Source: Telluribacter roseus (lineage in GTDB: Bacteria; Bacteroidota; Bacteroidia; Cytophagales; Spirosomataceae). From it: 64,000 nt of DNA. Position 1 is the first letter of the stretch. Every line of letters starts with the position of its first letter. A program made the position numbers and the translations under genes. The notes below the pieces were generated by a model. It had not been told where the DNA came from and did no database searches. It saw only the letters and a program-made list of their open reading frames with translations. Location: NCBI RefSeq assembly GCF_017355915.2, contig NZ_JAFEUV020000016.1, positions 54,518 through 118,517 of the forward strand. Direction: 5' to 3'. This document shows, one piece after another, positions 45,555 to 54,471 of this stretch.

Positions 45555-45583
45555 TTTGTTCGTGGCGGTGTTGTTGTATTTTG
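45555..45583 (+). promoter_or_regulatory. Promoter for dgkA (TTTG-N18-TATTTTG)
   Basis: TTTG at 45555-45558 and TATTTTG at 45577-45583, one base short of TAnnTTTG, 30 bp before the ATG. Confidence 0.5.
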
Positions 45584-45612
45584 CGTGCTATACCTAATGC
45601 AGATATAACCTC

Positions 45613-45993
45613 ATGAGTCAGCGCCCTATTGATATACCCAAAGCCCTACGCAGTTTCAGATACGCCGGTGAAGGTATAGTCAGTCTGTTCAGGTTTGAGA
45701 ATAACGCCCGTATTCACCTGCTGGCAGCCGTAGCAGTCATTCTGCTCGGCTTCTTTTTTGAGATATCTATTGCCGAATGGGGACTCATTATCACCCACAT
45801 TGGTCTGGTATGGATGGCGGAGGCATTTAACACTGCCTTCGAAAAACTTGCAGATCTGGTTTCGCCCGAGTACCACCCTACCATCAAGGCCGTCAAAGAC
45901 CTGGCGGCTGGCGGTGTGCTGATGGTAGCCCTATCGGCGGTCATAGTGGGTGGTCTGGTTTTTATACCTAAGCTACTGGCATTTTTCCTTTAG
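45613..45993 (+). CDS. dgkA: Diacylglycerol/undecaprenol kinase family protein
   Basis: 126 residues with three transmembrane helices. The DAGK signature EAFNTAFEKLADLV (normally E-x-x-N-T-A-I-E) and KDLAAGGVLM, plus an N-terminal ENNARIH, identify the small prokaryotic diacylglycerol kinase family. In Gram-negatives it phosphorylates diacylglycerol, and in others undecaprenol. The Bacteroidota member's lipid is not certain. Closely followed by a small secreted protein gene. Confidence 0.93.
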   Translation: MSQRPIDIPKALRSFRYAGEGIVSLFRFENNARIHLLAAVAVILLGFFFEISIAEWGLIITHIGLVWMAEAFNTAFEKLADLVSPEYHPTIKAVKDLAAGGVLMVALSAVIVGGLVFIPKLLAFFL

Positions 45994-46021
45994 GTACTTC
46001 ATGCAAATCCGGAGCCTCTCT

Positions 46022-46498
46022 ATGCGCTACTGTTTACTACTCTCATTGCTTCTGTGCCTCAGTGGTACAGGTCGGGCTCAGACTATCCAGCCCGGGACTA
46101 CCCAGTCGGGAACATCCGATATGGCCAGAATGCGCCAGTGGTACGACCGCGAGACCATCTACCTGATGGGCCCTAATCGTTACGTCAAAAACAATGTAAT
46201 GTACGGCGGACATCAGCAGCTCAAACGGGAATTTGTGATATCGGAGGGAGGCATGCAGCTGTACCTGCGTTCGCGCCGGATGCGCAACATTGCCACGGTG
46301 ATTTCACTGGCCGGATCGGCCGGTTCTATTTATTCTCTCGTTACAGGCAACCGTAACAATGTCCGGACGTTCTTCTGGATATCGCTGGGTACGGGACTGG
46401 TATCCTCTACCCTGTCCATGCAGGCCAACAGCCAGCTCGGTCAGGCCGTCTGGCTCCGCAACCGCGACGCGCTTATTCTTTTGGAGCAGCAGAGGTAA
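46022..46498 (+). CDS. Secreted or membrane protein, hypothetical
   Basis: 158 residues from ATG 46022, which starts the signal peptide MRYCLLLSLLLCLSGTGRAQ (an ATG at 46001 is possible). The mature part has MRQWYDRETIYLMGPNRYVKNN and two Gly/Ser-rich hydrophobic segments (ATVISLAGSAGSIYSLVTG and FFWISLGTGLVSSTLSM) that could be membrane hairpins. I do not recognise the family. It follows dgkA by 28 bp and is likely in its operon. A strong terminator follows. Confidence 0.75.
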   Translation: MRYCLLLSLLLCLSGTGRAQTIQPGTTQSGTSDMARMRQWYDRETIYLMGPNRYVKNNVMYGGHQQLKREFVISEGGMQLYLRSRRMRNIATVISLAGSAGSIYSLVTGNRNNVRTFFWISLGTGLVSSTLSMQANSQLGQAVWLRNRDALILLEQQR

Positions 46499-46520
46499 TT
46501 GCAGAACGACTATAAACACA

Positions 46521-46551
46521 AGCGCGTCCCGGACCTAGTCCGGGACGCGCT
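46521..46551. terminator. Bidirectional terminator, 14-bp perfect stem
   Basis: AGCGCGTCCCGGAC, CTA loop, perfect partner, lying between convergent genes ending at 46498 and 46576. Confidence 0.85.
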
Positions 46552-46575
46552 CCTTATAAGCAACACTTGCTTTAC

Positions 46576-47088
46576 TTAAAACTTCATAGGTACCGAGAAA
46601 CCGGTATTGTCCCACTGGAAGTCCAGTGCATTGTCTTTTACGTCAAAGGCCAGTTTCTCGGCTGAGTTGCTGTACTTCTTGGTAGGTACTGTTACCTTCA
46701 GTACATCTTTGTCCTTGATCTTATCGTAGTTGTAAGCGCCCCACTGCTTGCGCTCGCTGTTCAGAATCACAGTCCACTCTTTTTCGCCAGGAATAGAGAA
46801 CAGTGTGTAGGTACCGGCCTTTACGGGCTTTCCACCAAATGTTCCATCTTTCTTGAAAGTAATTTCGGTAGCTTCGTTAGCACCGGTCCGCCATACTTTG
46901 CCGTAGGGCTCCAGGCTACCACTACCTTCGGCTCCAAACAGGGTACGTCCGCGCTTGGATGGCTGTCCGTATACAACACTCACATTTTTGCCCTCAGCAG
47001 TCATGCGTGGGCTGGGTTTGGCTTCCTGAGCAGCGGCCCAGGTAAAGGCAACAAGGGTGAGGAACAGGGTCAAGATGGTCTTTTTCAT
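46576..47088 (-). CDS. DUF2911 domain protein, secreted
   Basis: 170 residues from ATG 47088, chosen because it begins the signal peptide MKKTILTLFLTLVAFTWAAA. The DUF2911 pattern is KNVSVVYGQPSKRGRTLFG, YGKVWRTGANEATEITFKKD, GTYTLFSIPGEKEWTVILN and the final AFDVKDNALDFQWDN. Common in Bacteroidota envelopes, function unknown. The upstream promoter is a good consensus match. Confidence 0.93.
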   Translation of the reverse strand: MKKTILTLFLTLVAFTWAAAQEAKPSPRMTAEGKNVSVVYGQPSKRGRTLFGAEGSGSLEPYGKVWRTGANEATEITFKKDGTFGGKPVKAGTYTLFSIPGEKEWTVILNSERKQWGAYNYDKIKDKDVLKVTVPTKKYSNSAEKLAFDVKDNALDFQWDNTGFSVPMKF

Positions 47089-47135
47089 ACTACGTAGATT
47101 GGAATGTTGGTTGATATTCGTGTTGAAAACGTCCA

Positions 47136-47166
47136 CAAATCTAAAAACTTGTTTGACCTGCGCAAT
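47136..47166 (-). promoter_or_regulatory. Promoter of the DUF2911 gene (ATTG-N19-TAGATTTG)
   Basis: On the minus strand ATTG (47163-47166), a 19-bp spacer and TAGATTTG (47136-47143), 48 bp before the ATG. Confidence 0.7.
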
Positions 47167-47271
47167 ATCAGGAGTCATAAATTAAAAACATACACATAAT
47201 CAATAGGATAAAATCGGGCGCTGCCTGCTCTAAAACTACGGGTGTATAGAGGCTATTTGAGCATATTTATG

Positions 47272-47279
47272 TAATTTTG
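47272..47279 (+). promoter_or_regulatory. -7 box TAATTTTG for recG
   Basis: Exact TAnnTTTG 22 bp before the recG start. The TTTG just upstream is only 12 bp away, so the -33 element is weak. Confidence 0.5.
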
Positions 47280-47301
47280 AAGAAGGAGTACCGTAAAGCG
47301 A

Positions 47302-49404
47302 ATGACCGAACGTAACAACTTCTTCGACACTAAAATCGAGTTTCTGAAAGGGGTGGGCCCCCAGCGGGCCGTACTCCTCAACAAGGAACTGAACATCTTC
47401 AACTACGGAGACCTGCTGCAGCACTACCCGTTTCGTCACGAGGACCGCACGCGCTTTTACCGCATCAGCGAACTCAGCGAGCTACTTCCGGGCGCTCAGA
47501 TCAAGGGCCGGCTCAAAGACTGGGAAATCATAGGCGAAGGCGCCAAAAAGCGACTGGTGGGGCAGTTTATGGATGGAACCGGTGTACTTGAACTGGTGTG
47601 GTTCCAGGGTATCACCTGGTTTGAGAAGATCCTGCGCCGCAATACCGAGTACGTCGTATACGGTAAGCCGGCCTTCTTCGGTGGCAAGTACAGCATTACG
47701 CACCCCGAGATAGAATTACTTTCTCCCGAAAACGAAGCCGGAGGTTTTTTCATGCCGGTGTACTCCCTCACGGACAAGCTCCGCAAGCGGTTTGTAGACA
47801 GTCGCGCCATCGGCAAGATGATGCGCACGCTGCTCGAGCTGGCGACGCCCCACATCCGCGAAACGCTCCCTGAGTCGCTCCGCCAGCAGTTCCGGCTCAT
47901 TGGCAAGGCCGACGCCCTCTGGAACATTCACCTGCCGCAGAGCCAGGCACACCTGATTCAGGCGCAGCGTCGGCTCAAGTTCGAGGAGTTGTTCTACAAC
48001 CAGCTCCGGCTCATCAAGAGCAAGCTGCTGCAGCGCAATGAGTTTCCGGGGCAGATATTCACGCACGTGGCGCTCCTGCGCGATTTCTACGACCACCACC
48101 TGCCCTTCGAGCTCACCAACGCCCAGAAGAAGGTACTGCGCGAAATACACGAAGACTTAAAAAGCGGGAAGCAGATGAACCGCCTGCTGCAGGGGGACGT
48201 AGGTTCTGGCAAAACCATTGTAGCCTTTATTACCATGCTGATGGCCATTGATAGCGGCGCCCAGGCTTGCCTCATGGCCCCCACCGAGATCCTGGCCGAC
48301 CAGCACTACCAGGGCCTCAAGGAGTTTGCGGACCTGCTGGGTATTAACATCGGCAAGCTCACCGGCTCTACCCGCAAGAAGGAGCGCGACGCCATCCATG
48401 AGCAGTTGCAGGATGGCTCCATGCAGATCATTGTAGGTACCCATGCCCTGCTCGAAAATGTAGTACAGTTCCAGAACCTGGGGCTTTGCATCATCGACGA
48501 GCAGCACCGCTTCGGGGTAGCGCAGCGCGCCCGGCTGTGGGCCAAGAACGAACATGTGTACCCACACGTACTAGTGATGACGGCTACGCCCATTCCGCGT
48601 ACGCTGGCCATGACGCTCTACGGCGATCTGGACATCTCGGTCATTGACGAGCTACCCGCCGGTCGTAAACCCATCAAAACCGTCCACCGCTACGATGCCC
48701 ACCGCGCTACCTTGTTTGGATTTCTGAAAGAAGAGATCGCCAAGGGACGGCAGGTGTACATCGTGTACCCGCTCATTGAGGAGTCGGAGAAGATGGATCT
48801 TAAAGACCTGATGGATGGCTACGAAAGCATATCGCGTTCCTTCCCGGACGTGCCCCTGAGCATCCTGCACGGCAAGATGAAGCCCAAGGACAAGGAGTAT
48901 GAGATGGCCCGCTTTCTCCGGCAGGAGACCAAGATCATGGTCGCTACTACGGTGATCGAGGTAGGGGTCAATGTACCCAATGCCTCGGTGATGGTGATAG
49001 AGAATGCTGAGCGCTTTGGGCTGGCGCAGCTGCACCAGCTACGGGGCCGCGTAGGTCGGGGCGCCGAGCAGTCGTACTGTATCCTGATGACGGACTTTAA
49101 GCTGAGCAAGGAAACTAAGAAGCGCCTCGAGACCATGTGCCGCACCAACAACGGCTTTGAGATAGCCGAAGTAGACCTCGAGCTACGTGGCCCCGGCGAC
49201 CTGTCGGGTACCCAGCAGAGCGGGATCATGGACTTCCTCATCGCTGACCTGGCCAAGGACGGTGAAATACTCAAAGCCGCCCGCGCCTCCGCCGAAGCTA
49301 TCCTCGACCAGGACCCCGAGTTAGTACTTCCCCAACACGCCCCCATCCGCTCGCACCTGGACAACCTCCGCCACGCCGAGACCAACTGGAGTCGGATTAG
49401 TTAG
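47302..49404 (+). CDS. recG: ATP-dependent DNA helicase RecG
   Basis: 700 residues, full length. N-terminal wedge/OB domain (FLKGVGPQRAVLLNKEL near the start), Walker A in LLQGDVGSGKTIVAF, the DEQH box (IIDEQHRFGVAQRA), TATPIPRTLAMTLYGDLD, and the C-terminal helicase motifs ATTVIEVGVNVPNA and QLRGRVGRG. It reverses stalled replication forks and migrates Holliday junctions. A single gene. The AT-rich islet begins immediately after its stop. Confidence 0.98.
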   Translation: MTERNNFFDTKIEFLKGVGPQRAVLLNKELNIFNYGDLLQHYPFRHEDRTRFYRISELSELLPGAQIKGRLKDWEIIGEGAKKRLVGQFMDGTGVLELVWFQGITWFEKILRRNTEYVVYGKPAFFGGKYSITHPEIELLSPENEAGGFFMPVYSLTDKLRKRFVDSRAIGKMMRTLLELATPHIRETLPESLRQQFRLIGKADALWNIHLPQSQAHLIQAQRRLKFEELFYNQLRLIKSKLLQRNEFPGQIFTHVALLRDFYDHHLPFELTNAQKKVLREIHEDLKSGKQMNRLLQGDVGSGKTIVAFITMLMAIDSGAQACLMAPTEILADQHYQGLKEFADLLGINIGKLTGSTRKKERDAIHEQLQDGSMQIIVGTHALLENVVQFQNLGLCIIDEQHRFGVAQRARLWAKNEHVYPHVLVMTATPIPRTLAMTLYGDLDISVIDELPAGRKPIKTVHRYDAHRATLFGFLKEEIAKGRQVYIVYPLIEESEKMDLKDLMDGYESISRSFPDVPLSILHGKMKPKDKEYEMARFLRQETKIMVATTVIEVGVNVPNASVMVIENAERFGLAQLHQLRGRVGRGAEQSYCILMTDFKLSKETKKRLETMCRTNNGFEIAEVDLELRGPGDLSGTQQSGIMDFLIADLAKDGEILKAARASAEAILDQDPELVLPQHAPIRSHLDNLRHAETNWSRIS

Positions 49405-49513
49405 GGGGTGGGCTTAACCTGTTTGCAATCAAGCGGGTGAGTGAATTAATTCTAATACTCTCTAAATTACGTTTAGCATATTTCATTATTTCATAATAAG
49501 CAATATTTAATAT

Positions 49514-50596
49514 ATGGTTGTTAAATTTGATAATCAGTATCATATTTATCCGATTGTATTGATTCCCGATAAAATCAGAAATCAAATACAATCAGACATA
49601 GATGAGGATGTTATAGCACTAGAATTAGGTATAAAAAGGCCTCAAAAATTAAAAATACAAAAACCTCAACCTCCATCAAAATATTACTATAAAGAAAGCT
49701 CAGAAATAAAGTTAAATTATACCGTTAAAGATATAACTTTTTTATTTTTTATTTTTATAGGATCAATTTGCATCGGCAATTCTTTTTCAAATTCTTTTGA
49801 TGAAGGCATTAAAATAACAATATTTGCATTTATTGGATGGAGTCTTTTTTATATAATATTTAGTATTATTTTTGAAAAAAAATTTAACGTATTCGAAACT
49901 AGGAAGCAATATATTGAAAAAGAATTAGATTCAAAAGAATTTCAAGAATTGGAAATTAAATACCAACAAAATTTATTAATATTTAATGATAAAAATAAAA
50001 AACTTGAATTAGAGTATATTGATAAATTGAATGAATACAATATGCTTATTGACTCTAATAGAAAAACAATCAAAGAAAGAATTTATCAAAGAGCATTAAT
50101 TCCTAATCTTCCTGCTTCCCGAGGCCCTGTTTCTACAAAAAGAGGATTCACAGAATTACAATTTTTGAAAATTTTAGATGAAGAACTGAAAGGAATAATT
50201 TTTGCTGACATGGTACCATCTATAAACTTACAGAAAAAAGCAAATGTCTATAATCCTGATTTTACATTGATTTGCAACAAAACAAATCTTCATATTGATA
50301 TAGAAATCGACGAACCATATTCTATGTTTGAAAAAACCCCAATCCATTATATAGGATGCCCAGATGACCAAAGAAATTACTTTTTTTTAGAAAATAATTG
50401 GTGTGTAATCAGATTTAGCGAAAAACAGATTATTACAAATCCTTCAGAATGCTTAAAAACAATTAAATCTGTTTATAATAGTATAATTGAAATGAATGAA
50501 CACTACACAACAAATCTGAAATTTGATTCAAGATGGACCTATGAGGAATCATTGATTATGCAAAAAAATAGATATAGAGAAATTTATCTAAGTTAA
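49514..50596 (+). CDS. Membrane-anchored PD-(D/E)XK (DUF559/Vsr-like) nuclease-domain protein, foreign
   Basis: 360 residues, very AT-rich and with one GTAC where backbone genes have many, so probably acquired. Layout: N-terminal soluble part (1-70), two transmembrane helices (about 73-90 and 101-119), a charged coiled coil (about 125-190), and a C-terminal nuclease-like domain. In that domain TELQF (Glu214) could be the leading helix. PDF at 248-250, IEIDEP (Glu264, Asp266) and DDQRNYFFLENNWCVIRF (Asp285, Arg287) follow the order of DUF559/Vsr-type endonucleases (PDF, E-x-D, D-x-x-R...V-x-R-F). I infer a DNA-cleaving domain held at the membrane, perhaps in phage defence. No partner gene adjoins. 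Confidence 0.7.
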   Translation: MVVKFDNQYHIYPIVLIPDKIRNQIQSDIDEDVIALELGIKRPQKLKIQKPQPPSKYYYKESSEIKLNYTVKDITFLFFIFIGSICIGNSFSNSFDEGIKITIFAFIGWSLFYIIFSIIFEKKFNVFETRKQYIEKELDSKEFQELEIKYQQNLLIFNDKNKKLELEYIDKLNEYNMLIDSNRKTIKERIYQRALIPNLPASRGPVSTKRGFTELQFLKILDEELKGIIFADMVPSINLQKKANVYNPDFTLICNKTNLHIDIEIDEPYSMFEKTPIHYIGCPDDQRNYFFLENNWCVIRFSEKQIITNPSECLKTIKSVYNSIIEMNEHYTTNLKFDSRWTYEESLIMQKNRYREIYLS

Positions 50597-50839
50597 CACA
50601 GTAAATCTATAATCTATTATGAGTGCCTTCCCAAATAACAAATACTATTGTGTACCACTTTTGTTTAATATATGATTTTTAGATCAGTGAGGGCACCTAT
50701 AAATAAATTTGTTCTTCAATCTAAAAAACTACTAAGAAGAACAATTTATGAAAGGTATTTGAGTACCTAACTCTACATCCGGTTGTTTCACGAAATATTG
50801 TGTGCATGAAGGTCTGTGTCACCACTGAATTAGGCAAAA
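50597..50839. other. AT-rich gene-free tail of the nuclease islet with imperfect hairpin
   Basis: No gene. 50703-50748 forms a long AT-rich hairpin (ATAAATTTGTTCTT against its near complement, one bulged base) that could end transcription of the nuclease gene or mark an old insertion edge. Confidence 0.4.
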
Positions 50840-51658
50840 TCACCCTAACGCCACATCCAGCACCATCATGACGGCGAAGCCAAGCATGGCGCCGATGGTA
50901 GAAAGATCGGTTTCGTCGCCGGTCTGGGATTCGGGAATGAGTTCTTCTACTACTACGAAAATCATAGCTCCCGCGGCGAAGGAAAGGGCATAGGGCAGCA
51001 GGGGCGTCATAGTCGCGACCAGATAGGCACCCAACACCCCGGCTATGGGCTCGACCAGACCGGAAAGTTGCCCGTAAAAGAAAGCTTTGCCCCGGGAGAA
51101 GCCTTCGCGCCGCAGGGGCACCGATACGGCGGTCCCTTCCGGGAAGTTTTGCAGGCCAATGCCAAGGGTTAGTACCAGGGCACCCGAAAGGGCACCTACA
51201 TCGGACGAATGAGCCAACGCACCAAAGGCCACGCCTACGGCCAACCCTTCGGGAATATTGTGTAAGGTAATGGCCAGAATCAACAGCACGCTCCTTTCCC
51301 AGGAAGTTTTGATGCCCTCCGATTTATCTACCGAAAGCCGGTTGTGCAGATGCGGCAGTGTTTTATCAATCAGCAGCAGAAACGCTCCCCCCGCCAGAAA
51401 ACCCACTACCGCCGGTACCCAGCTAGGGCCGTTCCCCTGCTCTTTAGCCATTTGGATAGCCGGGGCCAGCAGCGACCAGAAACTAGCGGCGATCATCACC
51501 CCGGCCGCAAACCCCAGCATCAGGTTAAGCAACCGGCGGTTGATGGTTTTGAAGAAAAAAACTAACGAGGCCCCCAGGGCGGTCAGGCCCCACGTAAAAA
51601 GCGTGGCCCCGAGTGCCAGCAGCACCGGGTCATAGTCAAGCAGCCAGCTTTTGTCCAT
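50840..51658 (-). CDS. ZIP family divalent metal transporter
   Basis: 272 residues from ATG 51658 (an upstream in-frame ATG at 51757 gives an unconvincing extension). About eight transmembrane helices. The metal-binding helices carry ITLHNIPEGLAVGVAFG and LGIGLQNFPEGTAVSVPLR, the paired H/Q-N-x-PEG motifs of ZupT/GufA-type transporters, and a short His loop (LPHLHNRL) lies between helices 3 and 4. It imports zinc or other divalent metals. The leader contains a 6-bp hairpin (GCAACC, ACCA, GGTTGC at 51690-51705). Confidence 0.93.
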   Translation of the reverse strand: MDKSWLLDYDPVLLALGATLFTWGLTALGASLVFFFKTINRRLLNLMLGFAAGVMIAASFWSLLAPAIQMAKEQGNGPSWVPAVVGFLAGGAFLLLIDKTLPHLHNRLSVDKSEGIKTSWERSVLLILAITLHNIPEGLAVGVAFGALAHSSDVGALSGALVLTLGIGLQNFPEGTAVSVPLRREGFSRGKAFFYGQLSGLVEPIAGVLGAYLVATMTPLLPYALSFAAGAMIFVVVEELIPESQTGDETDLSTIGAMLGFAVMMVLDVALG

Positions 51659-51718
51659 GAATATAAATATAAGATTGAATGGGTTGGTAGCAACCACCAG
51701 GTTGCTTTTATATAAGGA

Positions 51719-51726
51719 CAAAAGTA
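51719..51726 (-). promoter_or_regulatory. -7 box TACTTTTG for the ZIP transporter
   Basis: Exact TAnnTTTG on the minus strand, 60 bp before the ATG. The -33 element is not clear. Confidence 0.45.
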
Positions 51727-51768
51727 AGCCACAATTGTTCCACACGGTTGTTACCACACAGTGATTCT

Positions 51769-51987
51769 TCAGCTTTCTGGATTGTATATTTTGTCGCCCG
51801 GCTGCACGATGAAGGCTTTGTAAAAAGGCGTGAAGTTCATCAGCGGCCCGTTTGCCGAGGAGTGCGGGTTAGTATTGACATACATCCGCATGTACTCGCC
51901 CCGGCTTTTGACGCGCCAAATCCGGGCGATGGAGATAAAGAAACGTTGATAGAGCATGAAGCCAATTCCGTGGTTCTGACGGTGCTG
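51769..51987 (-). pseudogene. C-terminal remnant of an M13 (neprilysin-like) metallopeptidase
   Basis: The minus frame ending at 51769 reads NHGIGFMLYQRFFISIARIW, then YMRMYVNTNPHSSANGPLMN and FTPFYKAFIVQPGDKIY. This is the conserved end of M13 peptidases (QRFF...A-x-IWR, N-x-x-P-H-S, G-P-L-x-N, F-x-x-AF, GDKMY). An intact M13 enzyme has about 680 residues, and the zinc site HExxH and everything before this tail are absent. The upstream DNA up to 52154 shows no continuation. A relic left by deletion. Confidence 0.8.
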
Positions 51988-52154
51988 GCACTCGCTCCCC
52001 CCCCTACATATCCCCCGTTAGCTCTTCAACTTTTAAAAAAAATACAATTCAGATCACTAAAACGACGCTTCAATCAGAAGCTGGACTGTTATTGCTTCCT
52101 CACTACTCATCTTTGCGGCTGTTAATTAGCCATATCAAACAGTTAAGCCTTAAA

Positions 52155-53240
52155 ATGAAAAGACAATTAGTAAGCGTTGCCATGCAGTTATTTGTAGTAG
52201 TTATTTTAGTAACGGCCTGTAAGAATGATGACTTATTACAACCAAAACCACCGGTGTCTGTACCACAACCGGAAGAAGGCTTTTTCCCCGTCCACGTGAA
52301 AGCCGTCATAACCGTTGGCGATGTAGTATACGACAGTATTCCCGCTACTTTTACCATCACTACCTGGGACGCCAGGGGAGTAACTCACCAGAAAGATACA
52401 ACCCTACCTGCTGGCAAACAAGTTATTTACCTGTCTAAAAATGCCTCGCGCTACGGCCTGAAGCTGCAAAAATGGGGCATCACTGATGAAAAGATCCTGA
52501 ATAAAACCGACGTAATCGAAGGCGCCCTCTACCAGCTGGGTGGACGTAAAGAAGCCAAAAAATTGCAATGGGTCAGCGAATACCGATTTGTAAACGAGGC
52601 TCCGCAAATAAGTACCAAACAGCATTTTATTTACGATGATCAGGGGCGGATCAATGAGGTACATGCTTATGCTCCTGATCCCAACGATGGGGTATTACGT
52701 TCGGGCAGTAGTGATATATTCCTCTATGACGGTAACGAATTGTGGGTTAACAATACAAGTAAAAAGAATGGCACCGTATGGTCCCACAATGCCTATACAT
52801 TTGACGATCAGGGCCGTATTATTCAATCAAAGTACCGTTACCTCCTTGATAATTACATGTACACCAATCAGTATACGAGTGAAGGCATAGTGATGTTCAT
52901 GGGAAAAAACGCAACTGATCCAAACGGTTCCAGGATAGTACTCAGGTATGTTGGTGGTAACCGGGTTGAGGAAAAAACAATTATTCCTGGTTACACAACC
53001 ACACTCAAAAACTTTAAATACGACTTCAACATCAATCCCTATGTGGTAATAAAAATGCCAAGCCTGTACTTTGAACATAGTTCTAAAAATAATGTAATAG
53101 CCGAAGGTTGGGAAGGTGGCGATCAATTTACCTACGAATACCAATACGATGCAGATGGCTATGTAACGGAAGTGACTACTAAAATCAGGAACAACAACGG
53201 CCAGATCATGAATTATAGTAAAACAGTCTATACCTACTAA
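52155..53240 (+). CDS. Lipoprotein with YD-like repeats, hypothetical
   Basis: 361 residues from ATG 52155 (start of the signal MKRQLVSVAMQLFVVVILVTAC, Cys22). The C-terminal half has repeated FIYDDQGRINEVHAY, TFDDQGRIIQSKYRY and YQYDADGYVTEVTTKI units, like the YD-type strands of DUF4595/RHS-like Bacteroidota lipoproteins. Residues 40-120 form an Ig-like region (PVHVKAVITVGDVVYDSIPA). Probably anchored in the outer membrane. Function unknown. Followed by a 42-bp palindromic terminator. Confidence 0.8.
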   Translation: MKRQLVSVAMQLFVVVILVTACKNDDLLQPKPPVSVPQPEEGFFPVHVKAVITVGDVVYDSIPATFTITTWDARGVTHQKDTTLPAGKQVIYLSKNASRYGLKLQKWGITDEKILNKTDVIEGALYQLGGRKEAKKLQWVSEYRFVNEAPQISTKQHFIYDDQGRINEVHAYAPDPNDGVLRSGSSDIFLYDGNELWVNNTSKKNGTVWSHNAYTFDDQGRIIQSKYRYLLDNYMYTNQYTSEGIVMFMGKNATDPNGSRIVLRYVGGNRVEEKTIIPGYTTTLKNFKYDFNINPYVVIKMPSLYFEHSSKNNVIAEGWEGGDQFTYEYQYDADGYVTEVTTKIRNNNGQIMNYSKTVYTY

Positions 53241-53262
53241 ATAAAGGCATAATGAAAAGAAG

Positions 53263-53304
53263 CCTATGAAAAGGGGGAGTGGTACCACTCCCCCTTTTCA
53301 TAGG
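53263..53304. terminator. Bidirectional terminator, 42-bp perfect palindrome centred on GGTACC
   Basis: Two 21-base arms with no loop (core AAAAGGGGGAGTGG), between convergent genes. It resembles in design the 40-bp palindrome after susD. A TTTT run lies inside the arm. Confidence 0.8.
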
Positions 53305-53341
53305 TTTCTCCGTAGTCTGTATCCCCACAGACCATAAGTAC

Positions 53342-54325
53342 CTATCCCTGTGTAATCAGATCCAGTATCCTACTGGATCGGGTGCCCGTTTCTCCGGTGC
53401 TCGCACAGGTACCCTCTCCACGTAGCGCCGCCACCACCGACTCAATCATCGGCTGCTGAATATGGGCCGGAGCCGGAATAGTCAGTACTTCGGTGGTATG
53501 CTCCGTCTCGATGGTGAGTTTTCCCATCTCAAAGAATGAAAAGGTAATCTTCCCCTTGCTGCCTAGCAGGTATGTTTCTTCCTTTTGCTGATTGGGGGGA
53601 ACCGTAAAACACCAGCTACCCGATCCCACTACACCCGAGTCAAACCCAAAGGCAGCCACCACAGCATCATCGGCCGGATAGAGCCCGGCCTGGTTTCGAG
53701 CCACGCCTGTTGCCTGGGTGATTGGCCCCAGCAGGAATTCCAGAAAATCGAATTGATGAGAGGCCAGGTCGTGGAAATGTCCACCGCCCGACACCTCGGG
53801 CAGTACCCGCCACTTGGGTTGTGCGCCGGGTGCTGTTTCTTCCGCGGAGGGAGACTTATGTACTATAGTGTGTACCGTTTTTATATCTCCGATCACCCCC
53901 TGCTCGACCAGTTCCTTGACCTTCAGGAAGTAAGGCAAGGCCCGGCGGTAGTAGGCGACGAAGAGCGGGGTACCTGTTTCCTCGCTTACCCTGACCATCT
54001 CTTCGCACTGGGCAGTGTTAAGGGCCATGGGTTTTTCTACGTACACGGGCTTACCCAGCCGGAGGGCCTTGATTGTATATTCTTTATGCGTATCGGGTGG
54101 AGTAGCCACGTAGATGGCATTCACCTCCGGGTCGTTCAGGAGGTCATCGGCCTGGTCATACCACTTGGGTACGCCATGTCGTTGGGCATAGTCAGCGGCT
54201 TTGGCGCCGTCACGGCGCATCACGGCTACCAGTTCCGAATGGGGTACCCTGGAGAAGGCAGGGCCACTTTTGACTTCGGTAACATCACCGCACCCGATGA
54301 TCCCCCATTTGACAGTATCAAGCAT
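53342..54325 (-). CDS. Gfo/Idh/MocA family oxidoreductase
   Basis: 327 residues from ATG 54325, the start giving a normal N-terminus (KWGIIGCGDVTEVKSGPAF, with the NAD(P)-binding G-x-G-x-x-x/G loop). The catalytic-region motif KPVYVEKPMALN contains the classic EKP, and RWRVLPEVSGGGHFHDLASHQFD has the expected substrate-binding GGGxxxDxxxH. A cytoplasmic NAD(P)-dependent sugar or polyol oxidoreductase. Stands alone. Confidence 0.93.
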   Translation of the reverse strand: MLDTVKWGIIGCGDVTEVKSGPAFSRVPHSELVAVMRRDGAKAADYAQRHGVPKWYDQADDLLNDPEVNAIYVATPPDTHKEYTIKALRLGKPVYVEKPMALNTAQCEEMVRVSEETGTPLFVAYYRRALPYFLKVKELVEQGVIGDIKTVHTIVHKSPSAEETAPGAQPKWRVLPEVSGGGHFHDLASHQFDFLEFLLGPITQATGVARNQAGLYPADDAVVAAFGFDSGVVGSGSWCFTVPPNQQKEETYLLGSKGKITFSFFEMGKLTIETEHTTEVLTIPAPAHIQQPMIESVVAALRGEGTCASTGETGTRSSRILDLITQG

Positions 54326-54471
54326 GTATATAGTAGTTGAGATGTACAGGAGAGACCATAGATGCCAACTACTACCCTTACAAGTGAGTGTGGCTGACAT
54401 AGCAAAAAGATACTAGCTCACTGGCCTGTGGGGACAAAGATTCGTACGTTTATGGAAAAGATCGTACATAT

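Noticed and set aside
51748..52125. Plus-strand 125-codon frame before the YD-repeat lipoprotein
   Set aside because: It is antisense to the M13 peptidase relic, and its composition (Pro/Leu runs) is not protein-like.
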